Source: an uncultured Clostridia bacterium
GTDB lineage: Bacteria > Bacillota > Clostridia > Oscillospirales > Ruminococcaceae
Assembly: GCA_946563605.1 (NCBI GenBank)
Contig: CAMNVW010000082.1
Coordinates: 1 to 6,419 of the forward strand
Direction of reading: 5' to 3'
DNA length: 6,419 nt
Part shown: piece after piece, positions 1-4,541 of the stretch
How the letters are laid out: every line of letters begins with the position of its first letter
How positions within the stretch are numbered: the stretch's first letter is position 1
Notes under the pieces: generated by a model
Told to the model about the DNA's origin: nothing
Seen by the model: the letters and a program-made list of their open reading frames with translations, nothing else
Database searches by the model: none
Program-made: the position numbers and the translations under genes

Positions 1-23
1 AAATAGAGCGGTGCCAACACTTC

Positions 24-55
24 AAAGCAACTCGAGAAATCGGGTTGCTTTTTTT
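24..55 (+). terminator. Intrinsic terminator or attenuator just upstream of the nucleotidyltransferase gene
   Basis: A 12-bp stem (AAAGCAACTCGA at 24-35 with positions 40-51, one T-G wobble) is capped by a GAAA tetraloop and runs into a seven-T tract (49-55). The shape is that of a strong Rho-independent terminator on the + strand. It may end a gene lying left of the window. However, only about 17 bases separate the T tract from the ribosome binding site of the next gene, and I see no promoter in that gap, so it may instead be an attenuator in that gene's own leader. Confidence 0.85.
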
Positions 56-88
56 GTATGTAAAAATAACCGAAGAAGGAATCGCAAA

Positions 89-856
89 ATGTTATATCAA
101 ACGTTGATGGAGCAAATCACCAATCAGTATGTAAAAATTCTGAAAGACAATCTGATTGGTATTTATCTGCATGGCTCGGCGGCATTTGGCTGCGAAAATC
201 CGTCCAGCGACCTTGATTTCCTCGTGGTAACAAGGGATGAGCCTTCCCAACAACAAAAGGAAGCGATGATACAAACACTGCTTGAGTATAATCATGCTGC
301 GCCCGAGAAAGGCTTTGAAATGAGCGCGGTTCTGCTGCACGACTGCCAGTGTTTTCCCTATCCAACGCCGTATCAGCTGCATTATTCCAAAATGTATCTG
401 GAAAGCTGTCAGCGCGATTTGACGGCATACTGCGAAACGATGAATGGGGTAGATTATGACCTTGCAGCGCATTTTACCGTCATCAAACAGGTGGGAATCG
501 TTTTGTACGGGACACCGGTTGAAAAGGTGTTTGGTGAAGTGCCGTGGCATTGTTATCTCGATAGTATTCAGAGGGATGCTCTGGACGCTGTGCAGGAATT
601 GGGGCAGAATCCAACCTATGCAATTCTCAATCTTTGTCGGGTGTGGGCGGCATGTCGGGAAAAAAAGGTGCTTTCGAAAGCTCAAGGGGCAGATTGGGCG
701 ATGTGCAGGCTGCCTGCGGAATATCTGCCGATGATAAAAACGGTGAAACAGGCGTACCTCACAGGAAAACAGCCGCAGATATGCAAAACGGATTTGCAAA
801 AACTTGCGGGCTTCTTTTTGCAGCAGATTCATGTGGAAAATCAGTGTACAAAATAA
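89..856 (+). CDS. ANT(3'')/ANT(9)-like aminoglycoside nucleotidyltransferase, 255 aa
   Basis: Likely a cytoplasmic enzyme that transfers AMP from ATP to a hydroxyl of an aminoglycoside such as streptomycin or spectinomycin. The N-terminal nucleotidyltransferase fold shows the signature HGS at residues 28-30 followed by SDLD at 40-43, whose two aspartates bind metal and ATP. E77 (in GFEMS) sits where AadA has its catalytic base. The C-terminal helical half carries D-x-DLAAH (122-128), N-x-x-R-x-W (181-186) and LPAEYLP (208-214), as in AadA and ANT(9) relatives, and the length fits that family (about 250-265 residues). The start chosen is the ATG at 89, preceded by GAAGAAGGA; the in-frame GTG at 11 lies upstream of the terminator hairpin and has no ribosome site. 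Intrinsic chromosomal members of this family often have unproven substrates, so resistance is inferred. Confidence 0.87.
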   Translation: MLYQTLMEQITNQYVKILKDNLIGIYLHGSAAFGCENPSSDLDFLVVTRDEPSQQQKEAMIQTLLEYNHAAPEKGFEMSAVLLHDCQCFPYPTPYQLHYSKMYLESCQRDLTAYCETMNGVDYDLAAHFTVIKQVGIVLYGTPVEKVFGEVPWHCYLDSIQRDALDAVQELGQNPTYAILNLCRVWAACREKKVLSKAQGADWAMCRLPAEYLPMIKTVKQAYLTGKQPQICKTDLQKLAGFFLQQIHVENQCTK

Positions 857-868
857 AAAAGGGCAAAG

Positions 869-906
869 AAAAGCGGCTTCGTTTGATTGGAACGAAGCCG
901 CTTTTT
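869..906. terminator. Bidirectional terminator between convergent genes
   Basis: A perfect 15-bp stem (AAAAGCGGCTTCGTT at 869-883 with 891-905) has a 7-base loop and ends in T residues on the + strand and A residues at its left arm. It lies 12 bases after the nucleotidyltransferase stop and about 20 bases past the permease stop, so it can serve both transcripts. Confidence 0.93.
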
Positions 907-925
907 CGATCGTTTGGAAGGAAGG

Positions 926-2254
926 TTAGATCAGCCAGCCAAAGTATACAACAAAGACAGCGGATAAAACCCAGATGATAGGACTTACTTTCTTTGCCTG
1001 CTTGGTGGCGATCATCGCAATCAGATAAGCGATGAATCCAAGCGCGATACCGTTGGAGATGGAGTAGGTCAGGATCATCGCAATGATGGTGACAAAGCCT
1101 GCGGTGGAATATACGATGTTGTCCCAGTCGATGCCGCCGAGCTGCTGTGCCATCAGGATACCAACGACCACCAGCGCAGGAGCAGTTACCTGATTGGTGA
1201 CTGCGCTCAAAACGATTGGGGAGATGAAGATGGACAGGAAGAACAAAATGCCGGTGGTGCAGGCAGTCAGACCGGTTCTGCCGCCGACCTCAACGCCGGA
1301 GGTGGATTCTACAAAGGAGGTGACGGTGGAAGTACCCAGCGCCGCACCAGCAACAGTGCCGATGGAGTCTGCCAGCAGCGCTCTTTCTGCGTTTTCCAGC
1401 TCGCCCTTTTCGTTGACCAGACCGACGCGGTTGCCGATTGCAACCAGAGTGCCTGCTGTGTCAAAGAAGTCTACAAACAGGAAGGAGAAAATGACTACAA
1501 AAGCGTTTGCAGGGTTGGAGAACAGCTCGCCGAAGCCCTGTGCAAAAGCGCCGGCAGCGTTCATGGAAAAGTCGGAGGTGATAAAGGTTTCCGGCAGGGC
1601 AGGCATACCAGGAGTGCCGGTGATTGCGCCGCCGACGATGCCAAGGATTGCGGTGATGATCATGCCGATAAAGACTGCCGCAGGAACTTTTTTCGCAACC
1701 AAAGCGATGGTGATGAGGATGCCGAAGATTGCCAGCAGAACCAGCGGGGAGCTTAAATCGCCCAGACCAACGAAGGTTGCTTCATTGGAAATGATGATGC
1801 CGGCGTTCTTTAAGCCGACAAAGGCGATGAAGAAGCCGATACCTGCGCCGATGGCAAGCTTGAGCTGTACCGGAATCGCATTGATGATCATTTTACGCAG
1901 TCCGGTGACGGTGATGACCAAAAAGACAAGACCGGATACAAAGACCGCCGCCAATGCTGCCTGCCAGCTATATCCCATTCCCAGAACAACGGTGTAGGAG
2001 AACAGTGCGTTGACGCCCATGCCAGGAGCAAGTGCAACAGGGTAGTTTGCAAGTAAGCCCATGATGATGGAGGCGATGCCGGCGGAAACGGCGGTTGCCA
2101 TGAATACGGCGTGCGGGTCCATGCCGCTGTCGCCAAGGATGGCAGGGTTGACGCCGAGAATGTATGCCATCGCCAAAAATGTGGTGATACCGGCAATGAT
2201 CTCGGTTTTGACATTGGTTTTCTTTTCACTTAGGTGAAATACTTTTTCGAACAT
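926..2254 (-). CDS. pbuG: NCS2/AzgA-type guanine-hypoxanthine permease, 442 aa
   Basis: A membrane transporter that takes up purine bases (guanine, hypoxanthine, possibly adenine) with protons. The protein is strongly hydrophobic, with enough apolar stretches for about 12 to 14 membrane segments. It carries motifs of the AzgA/PbuG branch: LAPGMGVNALF at residues 75-85, FVDFFDTAGTLVA at 260-272, and a conserved stretch at 307-331 including TSFVESTSGVE and GGRTGLTA. Its 442 residues match Bacillus PbuG (about 440). The ATG at 2254 follows AAAGGAG (2264-2270, minus strand) with nine bases between. It is a single-gene unit with its own promoter just upstream and a shared terminator downstream. 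The expected untranslated leader is only about 30 bases, so there is no room for the purine riboswitch often found before pbuG in Firmicutes. Which purine it prefers cannot be read from sequence; PbuO-type is the alternative. Confidence 0.95.
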   Translation of the reverse strand: MFEKVFHLSEKKTNVKTEIIAGITTFLAMAYILGVNPAILGDSGMDPHAVFMATAVSAGIASIIMGLLANYPVALAPGMGVNALFSYTVVLGMGYSWQAALAAVFVSGLVFLVITVTGLRKMIINAIPVQLKLAIGAGIGFFIAFVGLKNAGIIISNEATFVGLGDLSSPLVLLAIFGILITIALVAKKVPAAVFIGMIITAILGIVGGAITGTPGMPALPETFITSDFSMNAAGAFAQGFGELFSNPANAFVVIFSFLFVDFFDTAGTLVAIGNRVGLVNEKGELENAERALLADSIGTVAGAALGTSTVTSFVESTSGVEVGGRTGLTACTTGILFFLSIFISPIVLSAVTNQVTAPALVVVGILMAQQLGGIDWDNIVYSTAGFVTIIAMILTYSISNGIALGFIAYLIAMIATKQAKKVSPIIWVLSAVFVVYFGWLI

Positions 2255-2288
2255 AATTTACAACTCCTTTACAAAAAGTACATTTTTA

Positions 2289-2317
2289 ATAATAAACATC
2301 ATTGGACAGGATGTCAA
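2289..2317 (-). promoter_or_regulatory. Sigma-A promoter of the purine permease gene
   Basis: On the minus strand, TTGACA (2312-2317) and TATTAT (2289-2294) are separated by exactly 17 bases. Transcription would start near 2282, leaving a leader of about 28 bases before the ATG at 2254. Confidence 0.85.
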
Positions 2318-2358
2318 GAAAAGGAAAGAGTTTGTCGGGAAATATTTCAAAAATACTT

Positions 2359-2381
2359 GGCAAAACAGGAACTGGTTTGCC
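2359..2381. other. Dyad between divergent promoters
   Basis: GGCAAA (2359-2364) is mirrored by TTTGCC (2376-2381), with an inner CAG/CTG pairing (2366-2368 with 2372-2374) after one A-G mismatch. It lies between the divergent promoters of the permease and the coiled-coil gene. It could be an operator or a chance palindrome; I do not recognise a known binding site. Confidence 0.35.
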
Positions 2382-2406
2382 GGCAGAGCGGAAAACGGAT
2401 TGTCAG

Positions 2407-2436
2407 TTGAAACTTTTGGGCAAAAGGATGTATAAT
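2407..2436 (+). promoter_or_regulatory. Sigma-A promoter of the coiled-coil gene
   Basis: TTGAAA (2407-2412) and TATAAT (2431-2436) are 18 bases apart. The start of transcription would be near 2443, about 40 bases before the ATG at 2482. This also argues against translation starts upstream of 2443. Confidence 0.8.
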
Positions 2437-2481
2437 AAAAAGAAGAAAATATCGTTGTATGCCGGAAAGGAGAAAATTAAC

Positions 2482-2775
2482 ATGATCGGAAAAAAATGGT
2501 GTAAAGTTGAAATCTATAATGAATACCTCAAAAAAATCCCAAAACTGCTGACTCAGATCAACACGGTGGAAAAAATGCAGCTCAAAGCGCAGATGGAACT
2601 GGAAATGCTTCAAAAAGAGCCGCAGGATGAAAGCCGCAAACAGTATGAGGAGAGATTGTTGTCCACACAGCAGCAGTGTGCGCAGCGTTTACAGGAAATG
2701 CAGGAGGAATTGTGCCTGATTCAAGGGCTGAAAGAACAGCTTGAAGAGGAGCTAAGCTTTTTGAGAAGCAAATAA
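2482..2775 (+). CDS. Small coiled-coil protein of unknown function, 97 aa
   Basis: I do not recognise a family. The start is the ATG at 2482 because AAAGGAG (2467-2473) precedes it and the TATAAT promoter element lies at 2431-2436. A longer in-frame reading from 2302 would begin upstream of the promoter and has no ribosome site. Residues 1-25 contain a short basic segment (KKWCKVE, then YLKKIPKLL); residues 26-95 are rich in Glu, Gln, Lys and Leu with almost no Gly and a single Pro (P47), typical of one or two long helices forming a coiled coil. There is no signal peptide and no membrane segment, so it is probably cytoplasmic. Three cysteines (7, 66, 78) do not form a metal motif. It is a monocistronic unit with its own promoter and a terminator shared with the zinc-ribbon gene. 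A scaffold or an oligomeric regulator are possible, but this is a guess. Confidence 0.8.
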   Translation: MIGKKWCKVEIYNEYLKKIPKLLTQINTVEKMQLKAQMELEMLQKEPQDESRKQYEERLLSTQQQCAQRLQEMQEELCLIQGLKEQLEEELSFLRSK

Positions 2776-2788
2776 ACGCAGGCAAAAG

Positions 2789-2820
2789 AAAAAGCGGATA
2801 CCATTTGGTATCCGCTTTTT
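2789..2820. terminator. Bidirectional terminator between convergent genes
   Basis: A perfect 14-bp stem (2789-2802 with 2807-2820) with an ATTT loop begins with five A and ends with five T, so it works on both strands. It lies 13 bases after the coiled-coil stop and 22 bases beyond the zinc-ribbon stop. Confidence 0.93.
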
Positions 2821-2842
2821 ATAATTCTATCGTAAAACAGAA

Positions 2843-3121
2843 TTATCTTTCTTCTTTCATTTTAGCGAAGCACTCGCTGCAGTATACAGGACGATCTTCT
2901 CTTGGTCTGAAAGGAACTTTTGCTTCTTTGCCGCAGCCAGCACAAACTGCTGTGAACATTTCTCTTTCAGCTTTTTTGTCAGCTTTGCGAGCATCTCTGC
3001 AAGCTTTGCATCTCTGTGGCTCGTTCTGGAAACCTTTTTCAGCGTAGAATTCCTGCTCACCAGCGGTGAAAACGAATTCAGCTCCACACTCTTTGCATAC
3101 TAATGTTTTGTCTTCGTACAT
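2843..3121 (-). CDS. Double zinc-ribbon protein (zf-trcl plus CxxC-x17-CxxC), 92 aa
   Basis: A small cytoplasmic protein predicted to hold two zinc ions; its biological role is not established. The first ribbon has C9-x2-C12 and C38-x2-C41 around a stretch with FVFTAGEQEFYAEKGF, the hallmark of the zf-trcl family common in Firmicutes. After a basic linker (residues 43-54, RDARKADKKAER region) comes a second ribbon, C60-x2-C63 then 17 residues then C81-x2-C84. The start is the ATG at 3121, preceded by GCGAGG on the minus strand nine bases away; an upstream in-frame ATG at 3184 would add 21 residues outside the domain and lacks a good ribosome site. The gene lies 124 bases downstream of the sigma-factor gene in the same direction, but a terminator separates them. 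I found no convincing promoter in the gap. Nucleic-acid or protein binding is a reasonable guess from the zinc ribbons and basic linker. Confidence 0.9.
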   Translation of the reverse strand: MYEDKTLVCKECGAEFVFTAGEQEFYAEKGFQNEPQRCKACRDARKADKKAEREMFTAVCAGCGKEAKVPFRPREDRPVYCSECFAKMKEER

Positions 3122-3207
3122 AGTTTTATACCTCGCTTCATATATTCGCCCAAAGACTGAAATGGGAGAGATTTCATCGCTCAAATGTGAGTCAAGGGCA
3201 TATTTGC

Positions 3208-3228
3208 AACTGCGGTGAATCCGCAGCT
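3208..3228. other. Hairpin between sigma-factor and zinc-ribbon genes
   Basis: CTGCGG (3210-3215) pairs with CCGCAG (3221-3226) around a 5-base loop, with weak extension on both sides. No T tract follows on either strand, so it is not a standard terminator. It sits just past the sigma-factor terminator and may lie in the leader of the zinc-ribbon transcript or in read-through RNA, where it could shield the end from decay. Confidence 0.5.
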
Positions 3229-3233
3229 ATCAA

Positions 3234-3265
3234 CAAAAAAGGGAATCAGCACAGATGTGCTTCCC
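3234..3265 (-). terminator. Terminator built into the end of the sigma-factor gene
   Basis: On the minus strand, GGGAA plus GCAC (3265-3257) pair with GTGC (3252-3249) and TTCCC (3245-3241), followed by a T tract (3240-3234). The three bases of the TGA stop codon (3246-3248) form a one-sided bulge, and the 5' arm lies in the last codons of the gene. Confidence 0.82.
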
Positions 3266-3818
3266 GCAGCTTTCGTCTAACTCGTTGCAGGGCATTGTCA
3301 ACAGCTTTGGTTGTGCAATGGAGAAGCTTAGCCATCTCTTCGTAAGAATGACCGCTGAGGTACAATCTTAAGGTTTCCTGTTCTAATCCAGACAAAAGAG
3401 TTTTGATCTGCTGGCGGCGAAGCTCTTCTTCCTCCCATAAAAGATATGCTTCCAAGGGATCCGGCTCTAAAGAGAGCAAAGAATCGTCGATCGGCAGATA
3501 ATCATTGAGCGGTAAATGTTTTTGCCGGAGAAGCTGTGTAAAGCAGCTGGACATTTTGGATTGAATACAGATGGTCGCATAGGTTTTGAACGAAGTGCTG
3601 CGATTGCTGTCATAGCCTTTGACTGCGGTAAATAACCCAATCAGACCTTCCTGCATAAAATCATCCTGCTCCAAACCAACAAAGGAGTACCGTCCGGCTT
3701 TATATTTGATGAAAGGCAAAAAGCGGGTAATCAGCTGCGCCAGGGCGTCCGTGTCGCCGTTTCTTGCATCAAAAACCAGTTGTTCATCCGAGCGTTTGCA
3801 CGCAGTTTCATTGGTCAT
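3246..3818 (-). CDS. SigH-like sigma-70 family RNA polymerase sigma factor, 190 aa
   Basis: A sigma factor that would direct RNA polymerase to a dedicated set of promoters. Region 2 spans about residues 15-100: the core-binding stretch DDFMQEGLIGLFTAVKGYD is at 52-70, then FKTYATICIQSKM at 77-89, then RQKHLPLNDY at 98-107, which closely follows Bacillus SigH (RQKHIPLNSY). Region 4 is at about 138-184, with the helix-turn-helix at 157-184 including SYEEMAKLL and KAVDNALQRVRRKL, again SigH-like. The length is somewhat under SigH (about 218) and there is no region 3. The ATG at 3818 lies nine bases from AGGAG (3828-3832, minus strand); a TTG one codon earlier is also possible. Clostridia often carry several SigH-like paralogues, so a role in sporulation or competence is not certain. 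It is driven by a consensus promoter and ends in its own terminator. Confidence 0.92.
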   Translation of the reverse strand: MTNETACKRSDEQLVFDARNGDTDALAQLITRFLPFIKYKAGRYSFVGLEQDDFMQEGLIGLFTAVKGYDSNRSTSFKTYATICIQSKMSSCFTQLLRQKHLPLNDYLPIDDSLLSLEPDPLEAYLLWEEEELRRQQIKTLLSGLEQETLRLYLSGHSYEEMAKLLHCTTKAVDNALQRVRRKLREAHLC

Positions 3819-3824
3819 CAAAAG

Positions 3825-3852
3825 TTTCTCCTGAAATCGTTTCTATCGAAAC
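3825..3852 (-). promoter_or_regulatory. GTTTC/GAAAC repeats around the sigma-factor ribosome site
   Basis: In the predicted leader of the sigma-factor mRNA, GTTTC and GAAAC (3852-3848 and 3843-3839, minus strand) can form a 5-bp hairpin with a GATA loop. A following TTTC (3836-3833) can pair with GAAA (3828-3825), placing AGGA of the ribosome site in the loop. Alternative pairings between the copies exclude each other. The stems are short and A/T-rich, so this could be coincidence. Confidence 0.35.
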
Positions 3853-3870
3853 ACAAAATACCACTTCATC

Positions 3871-3899
3871 ATTATATAGTACGAAATCCTTCCTGTCAA
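3871..3899 (-). promoter_or_regulatory. Consensus sigma-A promoter of the sigma-factor gene
   Basis: On the minus strand, TTGACA (3894-3899) and TATAAT (3871-3876) are exactly 17 bases apart, a 12/12 match to consensus. Transcription would start near 3864, giving a leader of about 45 bases. Such a strong promoter usually implies a repressor or tight post-transcriptional control if the product is not needed constantly. Confidence 0.92.
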
Positions 3900-3950
3900 T
3901 TCATTTTACACCCATCTGTCAAAATTTATTTTTCGCAAAAACTGTCAAAA
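3893..3950. repeat. Three direct CTGTCAA repeats upstream of the sigma-factor gene
   Basis: CTGTCAA occurs at 3893-3899, 3916-3922 and 3942-3948 (the last two extend to CTGTCAAAA), with start-to-start steps of 23 and 26 bases, in A/T-rich DNA. The first copy is the -35 element of the promoter in reverse complement. The others have no good -10 partner. They may be regulator sites; each TGTCAAA or TGTCAAT differs from the Spo0A box TGTCGAA by one or two bases. Confidence 0.5.
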
Positions 3951-3972
3951 ACTTTCCAAAATATGCTGGTGC

Positions 3973-4017
3973 CAGGAAGTTTCCTGCTTTTTTAGACAAA
4001 GGAAGCAGACTTTTTTT
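3973..4017 (+). terminator. Two overlapping terminator-like hairpins in a gene-free stretch
   Basis: CAGGAA (3973-3978) pairs with TTCCTG (3981-3986), realistically a 5-bp stem with a 4-base loop, followed by TTTTTT (3988-3993). A second stem, CTGCTTTTTT (3984-3993) with 3999-4008 (two G-T pairs), is followed by AC and seven T (4011-4017). The two stems share 3984-3986 and so exclude each other. No + strand gene precedes them within 1.1 kb, so what they terminate is unclear. The region 3819-4218 holds no convincing protein gene; it contains this element, the divergent promoters, the CTGTCAA repeats and the hydrogenase leader. Confidence 0.5.
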
Positions 4018-4051
4018 GGCGGAGAGAACGGCAATTTTATTTGTCTTTGAT

Positions 4052-4081
4052 TTGATTTCTCTTTTGTATCTATGTTATAAT
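4052..4081 (+). promoter_or_regulatory. Promoter of the hydrogenase unit
   Basis: An extended -10 element, TGT followed by TATAAT (4073-4081), is preceded by TTGATT (4052-4057) at 18-base spacing. The start of transcription would be near 4088, giving a leader of about 130 bases before the ATG at 4219. Confidence 0.82.
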
Positions 4082-4088
4082 AAAACAA
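4072..4088. promoter_or_regulatory. Weak Rex-like site on the -10 element
   Basis: ATGTTA (4072-4077) and AAACAA (4083-4088) resemble the TTGTTA and TAACAA halves of the Rex operator, one mismatch each, but are 5 rather than 6 bases apart. It overlaps the -10 box, where a repressor would block initiation. A second, inverted AAACAA/TTGTTT pair spans 4083-4101. Confidence 0.25.
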
Positions 4089-4133
4089 GAAAATATTGTT
4101 TGTTTTCTTGAATGTTTTTTGAAAAATGGAAAC

Positions 4134-4158
4134 GTTGGCTGACACCAAAGTCACCAAC
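4134..4158 (+). promoter_or_regulatory. Stable hairpin in the hydrogenase leader
   Basis: GTTGG (4134-4138) and TGAC (4140-4143), with C4139 bulged, pair with GTCA (4150-4153) and CCAAC (4154-4158) around the loop ACCAAA. Nine base pairs, five of them G-C, make it stable. No T tract follows. I cannot match it to a riboswitch class that I know. Confidence 0.6.
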
Positions 4159-4174
4159 ATAGGTCATGAGACAA

Positions 4175-4202
4175 GCAGAGAGTTATCAATTTAACCATCT
4201 GC
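4175..4202. promoter_or_regulatory. Leader dyad with Rex-like core, before the first hydrogenase-unit gene
   Basis: GCAGA (4175-4179) pairs with TCTGC (4198-4202); inside, GTTA (4182-4185) and TAAC (4192-4195) are separated by six bases. GTTA-N6-TAAC is the exact core spacing of the Rex operator, and the 18-base site 4180-4197 matches 10 of 14 defined consensus positions. It ends four bases before the ribosome site, so it could act as DNA operator (roadblock) or as RNA hairpin. Confidence 0.45.
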
Positions 4203-4218
4203 GGCAAGGGAGATCACT

Positions 4219-4515
4219 ATGAAAAAGATTCAGGTAGATGTATGCGTTTGTACAGCTTGTGTGATGAATGGTTCTGTGAATATCATCGAATCAATCGAAA
4301 GCCTGCGCGATCTGCGCGACCAGCTGAATGACGGCTTGGAAGCACAGCTTGCCAAAAGGTCAGGGGAGATCGAGGTCACAACCAACAAATGTCTGGGCGG
4401 CGAACCTCATCCGGGAAAATCACCGATGGTTTCAATCAATGGGGAAGTATTTGCAAAAGCGGATTCCGAGTCGGTGATGTCGCATATTATCGAACTGTTT
4501 CAAGCGGAGGAATAG
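4219..4515 (+). CDS. NuoE-like thioredoxin-fold [2Fe-2S] protein, 98 aa
   Basis: Probably a small cytoplasmic electron carrier or accessory subunit for the hydrogenase encoded next. C9-x4-C14 followed by NG, and C58-L-G-G at the start of the second loop followed by P-x-V-x-ING (69-75) and a final helix (VMSHIIELF), match the thioredoxin-like [2Fe-2S] domain of NuoE/HydC. In the family the second loop is C-x3-C; here the position of the fourth cysteine is E62 and the loop to the proline is three residues longer. An extra cysteine, C11, lies in the first loop, so the protein still has exactly four cysteines (9, 11, 14, 58). The ATG at 4219 follows AAGGGAG (4206-4212) with six bases between. The stop is 103 bases before the hydrogenase start. 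That it binds a cluster is inferred; loss of the cluster or a Glu/His ligand (H64) are alternatives. Confidence 0.85.
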   Translation: MKKIQVDVCVCTACVMNGSVNIIESIESLRDLRDQLNDGLEAQLAKRSGEIEVTTNKCLGGEPHPGKSPMVSINGEVFAKADSESVMSHIIELFQAEE

Positions 4516-4516
4516 C

Positions 4517-4538
4517 AGTTCCGCAGAACTTCTTTTTT
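4517..4538 (+). terminator. Weak terminator-like hairpin between the two hydrogenase-unit genes
   Basis: AGTTC (4517-4521) and GAACT (4526-4530) form a 5-bp stem with a CGCA loop, followed by TC and six T (4533-4538). It starts right after the stop codon. The stem is short, so partial termination at most is expected, which would lower the amount of downstream message. Confidence 0.4.
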
Positions 4539-4541
4539 GGG

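Noticed and set aside
1..55. T-box riboswitch end
   Set aside because: GCGGTGCC deviates from the TGGNACC bulge at conserved positions, and the sequence after it cannot pair with AAATAGAG beyond three bases, so the antiterminator is not supported.
92..832. 246-codon open frame on the minus strand opposite the nucleotidyltransferase gene
   Set aside because: The + strand frame has clear family motifs; this antisense frame gives a composition unlike a folded protein and matches nothing I know. It is a by-product of codon use on the other strand.
1194..1997. 267-codon open frame on the + strand inside the permease gene
   Set aside because: It is antisense to a highly conserved transporter and its Pro/Ser/Thr-rich translation is what the complement of hydrophobic codons yields.
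2302..2481. N-terminal 60-residue extension of the coiled-coil protein
   Set aside because: It has no ribosome site and overlaps the promoter of the gene; the ATG at 2482 has a good one.
3122..3233. Promoter for the zinc-ribbon gene (TTGACT at 3190-3195, minus strand)
   Set aside because: No acceptable -10 element lies at 16-18 bases from it, so I do not call it.
3945..4160. 71-codon minus-strand frame in the sigma/hydrogenase intergenic region
   Set aside because: No ribosome site, low-complexity Lys/Phe composition from A/T-rich DNA, and it overlaps the hydrogenase promoter and leader hairpins.
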